A stretch of DNA of 64,000 nt. It comes from Hepsetus odoe. Lineage: Eukaryota; Chordata; Actinopteri; Characiformes; Hepsetidae. Below the pieces are notes generated by a model. That model made no database searches. It was not told the origin of the DNA and saw nothing but the letters and a program-made list of their open reading frames with translations. A program made the translations under genes and the position numbers. Of the stretch, positions 61,307 to 64,000 are shown one piece after another (positions within the stretch are counted from its first letter, which is position 1; every line of letters begins with the position of its first letter). Location: assembly GCA_017165825.1 (NCBI GenBank), contig CM029376.1:18814258-18878257 (forward strand). The letters are read 5' to 3'.

Positions 61307-61602
61307 TATTACCTTAGAGCAAACCTGCTGGTCTGGGATTCATACCCACAACCTTCCGATCCTGGGGCAACTCCCGAAACATTTACATTTACAGCATTTA
61401 GCAGACGCTCTTAACCAGAGCGACTTCCATGTCCTAATTACAGGGACAGTCCCCCTGGAGCAACTCAGGGTTAAGGGTCTTGCTCAGGGACCCAGTGGTG
61501 GTAGTGCCAGAGGTGGGATTTGAACCTAGGACCTCTTGAGCCATAGGTCCATAGGCAAGAACCCTACCACTGGACCACTGCCACATGAGGCCACCGCTGC
61601 CA
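61307..61602 (-). repeat. SINE-A fragment, split by a nested SINE-B
   Basis: Left part (to 61382): plus strand TTACCTTAGAGCAAACCTGC, the B-box complement GGATTCATACCC, CACAACCTTCCGATCCTGGG and GCAACTCCCGAAACAT. Right part (from 61587): GAGGCCACCGCTGCC. With the SINE-B removed, CCCGAAACATGAGGCCACC aligns without gaps to the A-box complement of other copies (CCCTAACCACTAGGCCACC). The SINE-A body beyond 61307 is missing. Confidence 0.8.
61383..61582 (-). repeat. SINE-B inserted inside SINE-A
   Basis: A full family-B body on the minus strand: plus-strand CAGCATTTAGCAGACGCTCT, ACAGTCCCCCTGGAGCAACT, the B-box complement GGGATTTGAACC and CCTACCACTGGACCACTGC. ACAT at 61379-61382 and 61583-61586 is a short possible target duplication. 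Confidence 0.85.
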
Positions 61603-62592
61603 GAACCAGCTTCAGAAAGATGGATCACTATTCAGCTTCAGTCATGAAGACTGCTCTGCTGGCTGATGTTTTAATAGTATCACTAAAATGACATCTGTGC
61701 AAAAGACAACAGTGAACAGGGTTGGAACCTGTGGTTGGTCTGACTGCTTGATACCTACAGTGAAGAAATGTTTGTTCTGCTGTGGGGGTCACTTTGCTTT
61801 ATCCTATAATGAAACATTTTCAACCTAATGAAACTCATGGAATGACATAAATCATATGCTATGTCCTAAAAGCCAAGGCACGAGGGCTTATGCCATGGTA
61901 GAATGAACTGGAAGGTGGGAACCTACCTAGGAGAAAAAAAAAAAAAATCTGAGAGGTGTTATAGCTCAGAGTGCCACAGTACTATCGCTTACAAATGAGT
62001 ATGATAACAAAACTCTAACTTCTATCAGGTTTAGAGCCCAGCATGTAAGCTCTTATCAGCGCCGGGGATAACCCATCTCAAAATCTAATAAGTTGACGAA
62101 AAAGATTTTGTTGCTAACCAGACCAAATCTGTACCAAACAGTCACATACCCTAGATTTTTAGATGCATTTTTATGGACGATGCTGAAACTCTGTTTAATC
62201 TCAATCCTTTTCTCTTGTAATCAGTTTAGGGAAAGAGTAAATACAGGATGTAATGTAAAGTTGCACCTTCTCGATGCACAACAGCATTGTGTATCGTTCT
62301 AAGCAAAGTTAGGAAGAGACTAAGCTCCACACAGACCGTGTGCATGGTCAAATCAAGAGATCCACCTGCTTAGACATTATATCCAACCAATAATCTGGAA
62401 TGGGATGATGCGGTGTGTACCAAAACATAAGTTATTTTAAGGGTACAAGTAAACAAAAAGGGAGTGGTAAGGTCTTGTAATGACTGACACAGGGGTTGTA
62501 AAGCAGATATAGAAACTGTTCTGGCTGGCTGTGGTGGCCCAACTCCTCACAAAGATACACAGCAATTTCCTGCACCAAAGAATTTAGACCAC
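61603..62592. other. Unannotated DNA
   Basis: No supported gene or repeat beyond a 13-base poly-A run near 61936. Confidence 0.5.
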
Positions 62593-62595
62593 ATG

Positions 62596-62640
62596 CAGTG
62601 CTGTGAAAAAGTATTTGTCCCTTTTTTCAGTTCCTCTGTT
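62596..62640 (+). mobile_element. DNA-transposon terminal repeat fragment
   Basis: CAGTGCTGTGAAAAAGTATT followed by TGTCCC is a terminal-repeat wording I know from fish Tc1/mariner-type non-autonomous elements. No matching opposite end is visible nearby. Confidence 0.5.
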
Positions 62641-63945
62641 TTTATTTAGAACAATAAACTTTATTAAGATATAAATCACTATGCTGATGTCTGTACGAAT
62701 GGTGCTCTGTATTATAATGAAGCTATGCATTACAGCAACAGTTAACCACTCAGAAGCTTAGCCAGTGCATGATAAGACAGCACCACTGTGCTTTACTGGG
62801 GAATTTTCTATCATTCTCACTAGGTCAGCAATGCTCCGATTGTCATTCACCCTACCGTGCAGTGTCAGTCACACTGGTGGGCTGCCATAAGCATCTGTGA
62901 TTAAATGTCCACAAGGACGCTTCAAATGAGGTCAGCTCTGCAGCTCTGCTTGTGGTCAGTAAGCACATTAACATGCATGTAATAAGGCTTTGTACTGGAG
63001 GGAAAAACTGTGCCTCTTGCTGAGAAAACCAAAGCACGGTGCTTCAGCAGCTATGGCCAAGTCACTGATTCTTTTTTTCAATCTCCATGATGCTTCAAAT
63101 CTCACAGGGCAAGAAGCTTAGTCATTTAAAGTAAACAAACCATTACTTTGGTGTCCACAGGGAACTGACACTATACCAGCAGACAGAAATGGAGCATGAA
63201 GAGCATTGTGTAGTGTTTATGGATGTTAAATAAACTGCTAGGCATTATGCAATGATTCATATTACACTTGGTGCAGGTCTGTAGCTACGCCGGAGATTCA
63301 CAAGGACAAAATGACTCTAATAGAGTCTCTGGAGGTACAATTGTATAAAGTATAGTATATTTAGTCCCCGCTATTTTAGATAAACACTGAATGTTCTATT
63401 TTTTCCCCCTCTGACAGAAATTGTATAAATGTTTGTGCAGGTTTGTACCCAAAACAGCCATAATTTATTAGACCAATTTCCAACCGTGCATTATACTTTG
63501 GTATTAAAGAATGGGTTTTTGTTGTTAAGCTTTTAATCTATTTAATCTCAGCCATAGGAGTGAATGAATTTTACTCAGTGGACATCCCTATGACACAATC
63601 TGTAAGCCTTTTCAGAGAAAAAAGAAAAGAAAAGACAAAAGTTTTATTGTTCACTATAGTGATACGTGGGAAGCTACAGGAGATAATCACATATTGAAGA
63701 AAATTCGAGCTTTATGCTTTATTATGTCCAAAACATGCCAATCTCTTGTGAATGTGATATAAATGTGGAAACACATACTTATCTATCAGAGATTAGATGT
63801 ACTAAATATGTGGATTGCTTCTGTATTAGGTCATGTTTCCCTTTTTCAGTTTTATAGAGCTTCAATTCAGATGTCATCTTTTGGATGTATGCTTAAAGTA
63901 TATGGCTGTAATCCTGTGACCAATAACTCCATATAACCCTTAAAG
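62641..63945. other. Unannotated DNA
   Basis: AT-rich, with nothing supported. Confidence 0.5.
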
Positions 63946-64000
63946 GTTCCGGATTAGGGCTGCTGGGATGCTGGAACCTATGCTCAAGGGTGAAAGGCAG
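63946..64000 (-). repeat. SINE-C 3' fragment, cut by window end
   Basis: GGGCTGCTGGGATGCTGGAA followed by CCTATGCTCAAGGGTGAAAG matches the plus-strand view of the family-C 3' region at 31.7 kb. The rest lies outside the window. Confidence 0.6.

Overview
This window reads as ray-finned fish nuclear DNA. It is AT-rich and CpG-poor, with long CA, CT, AT and CTAT microsatellites, teleost-type Tc1 transposons, LINE tails and several tRNA-derived SINE families. The SINE mix (a GGCCTAGTGGTTAGGG-headed family and a family ending in AGCAGACGCTCTTATCCAGAG) resembles what I recall from otophysan fishes such as catfishes and characins. That placement is recall, not a search result. I see no bacterial features, no complete protein-coding gene, no rRNA or functional tRNA gene and no CRISPR.

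Layout. Positions 1-10.4 kb are mostly unique sequence with scattered SINE copies and one foldback MITE. From 10.4 to 11.8 kb lie microsatellites, a C-type repeat, a deleted Tc1 element and a SINE tail. From 11.8 to 18.4 kb the DNA is mostly unique, with stretches that look like regulatory DNA. From 18.4 to 31.9 kb there are SINEs, a long degenerate repeat and a LINE remnant. From 31.9 to 45.4 kb there is mostly unique DNA with a G-rich block, a LINE 3' tail and two SINE-B copies, one carrying a nested SINE-A. From 45.4 to 46.6 kb there is one compact block: a CpG island wedged between CA, CT, TG and CTAT arrays. From 46.6 to 64 kb the DNA is mostly unique, with a decayed Tc1 transposase, a LINE/SINE junction and a second nested SINE pair.

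The likeliest functional element is the CpG island at about 45.63-45.90 kb. It has a splice-donor-like sequence on the minus strand at its left edge, so it may be the promoter and non-coding first exon of a gene read leftwards. In that case most of the left 45 kb would be its first intron and the right 18 kb upstream DNA. I cannot name the gene.

SINE families are labelled A (GGCCTAGTGG head, ACTTTC-like tail), B (GGTCTAGTGGTAGG head, AAATGT tail) and C (GTAGCGCTGCCGCCTCACAG head, tail near GACT repeats). A sits inside B at 41 kb and B sits inside A at 61 kb, so their active periods probably overlapped. All open frames I inspected are either parts of repeats or short unconvincing frames.
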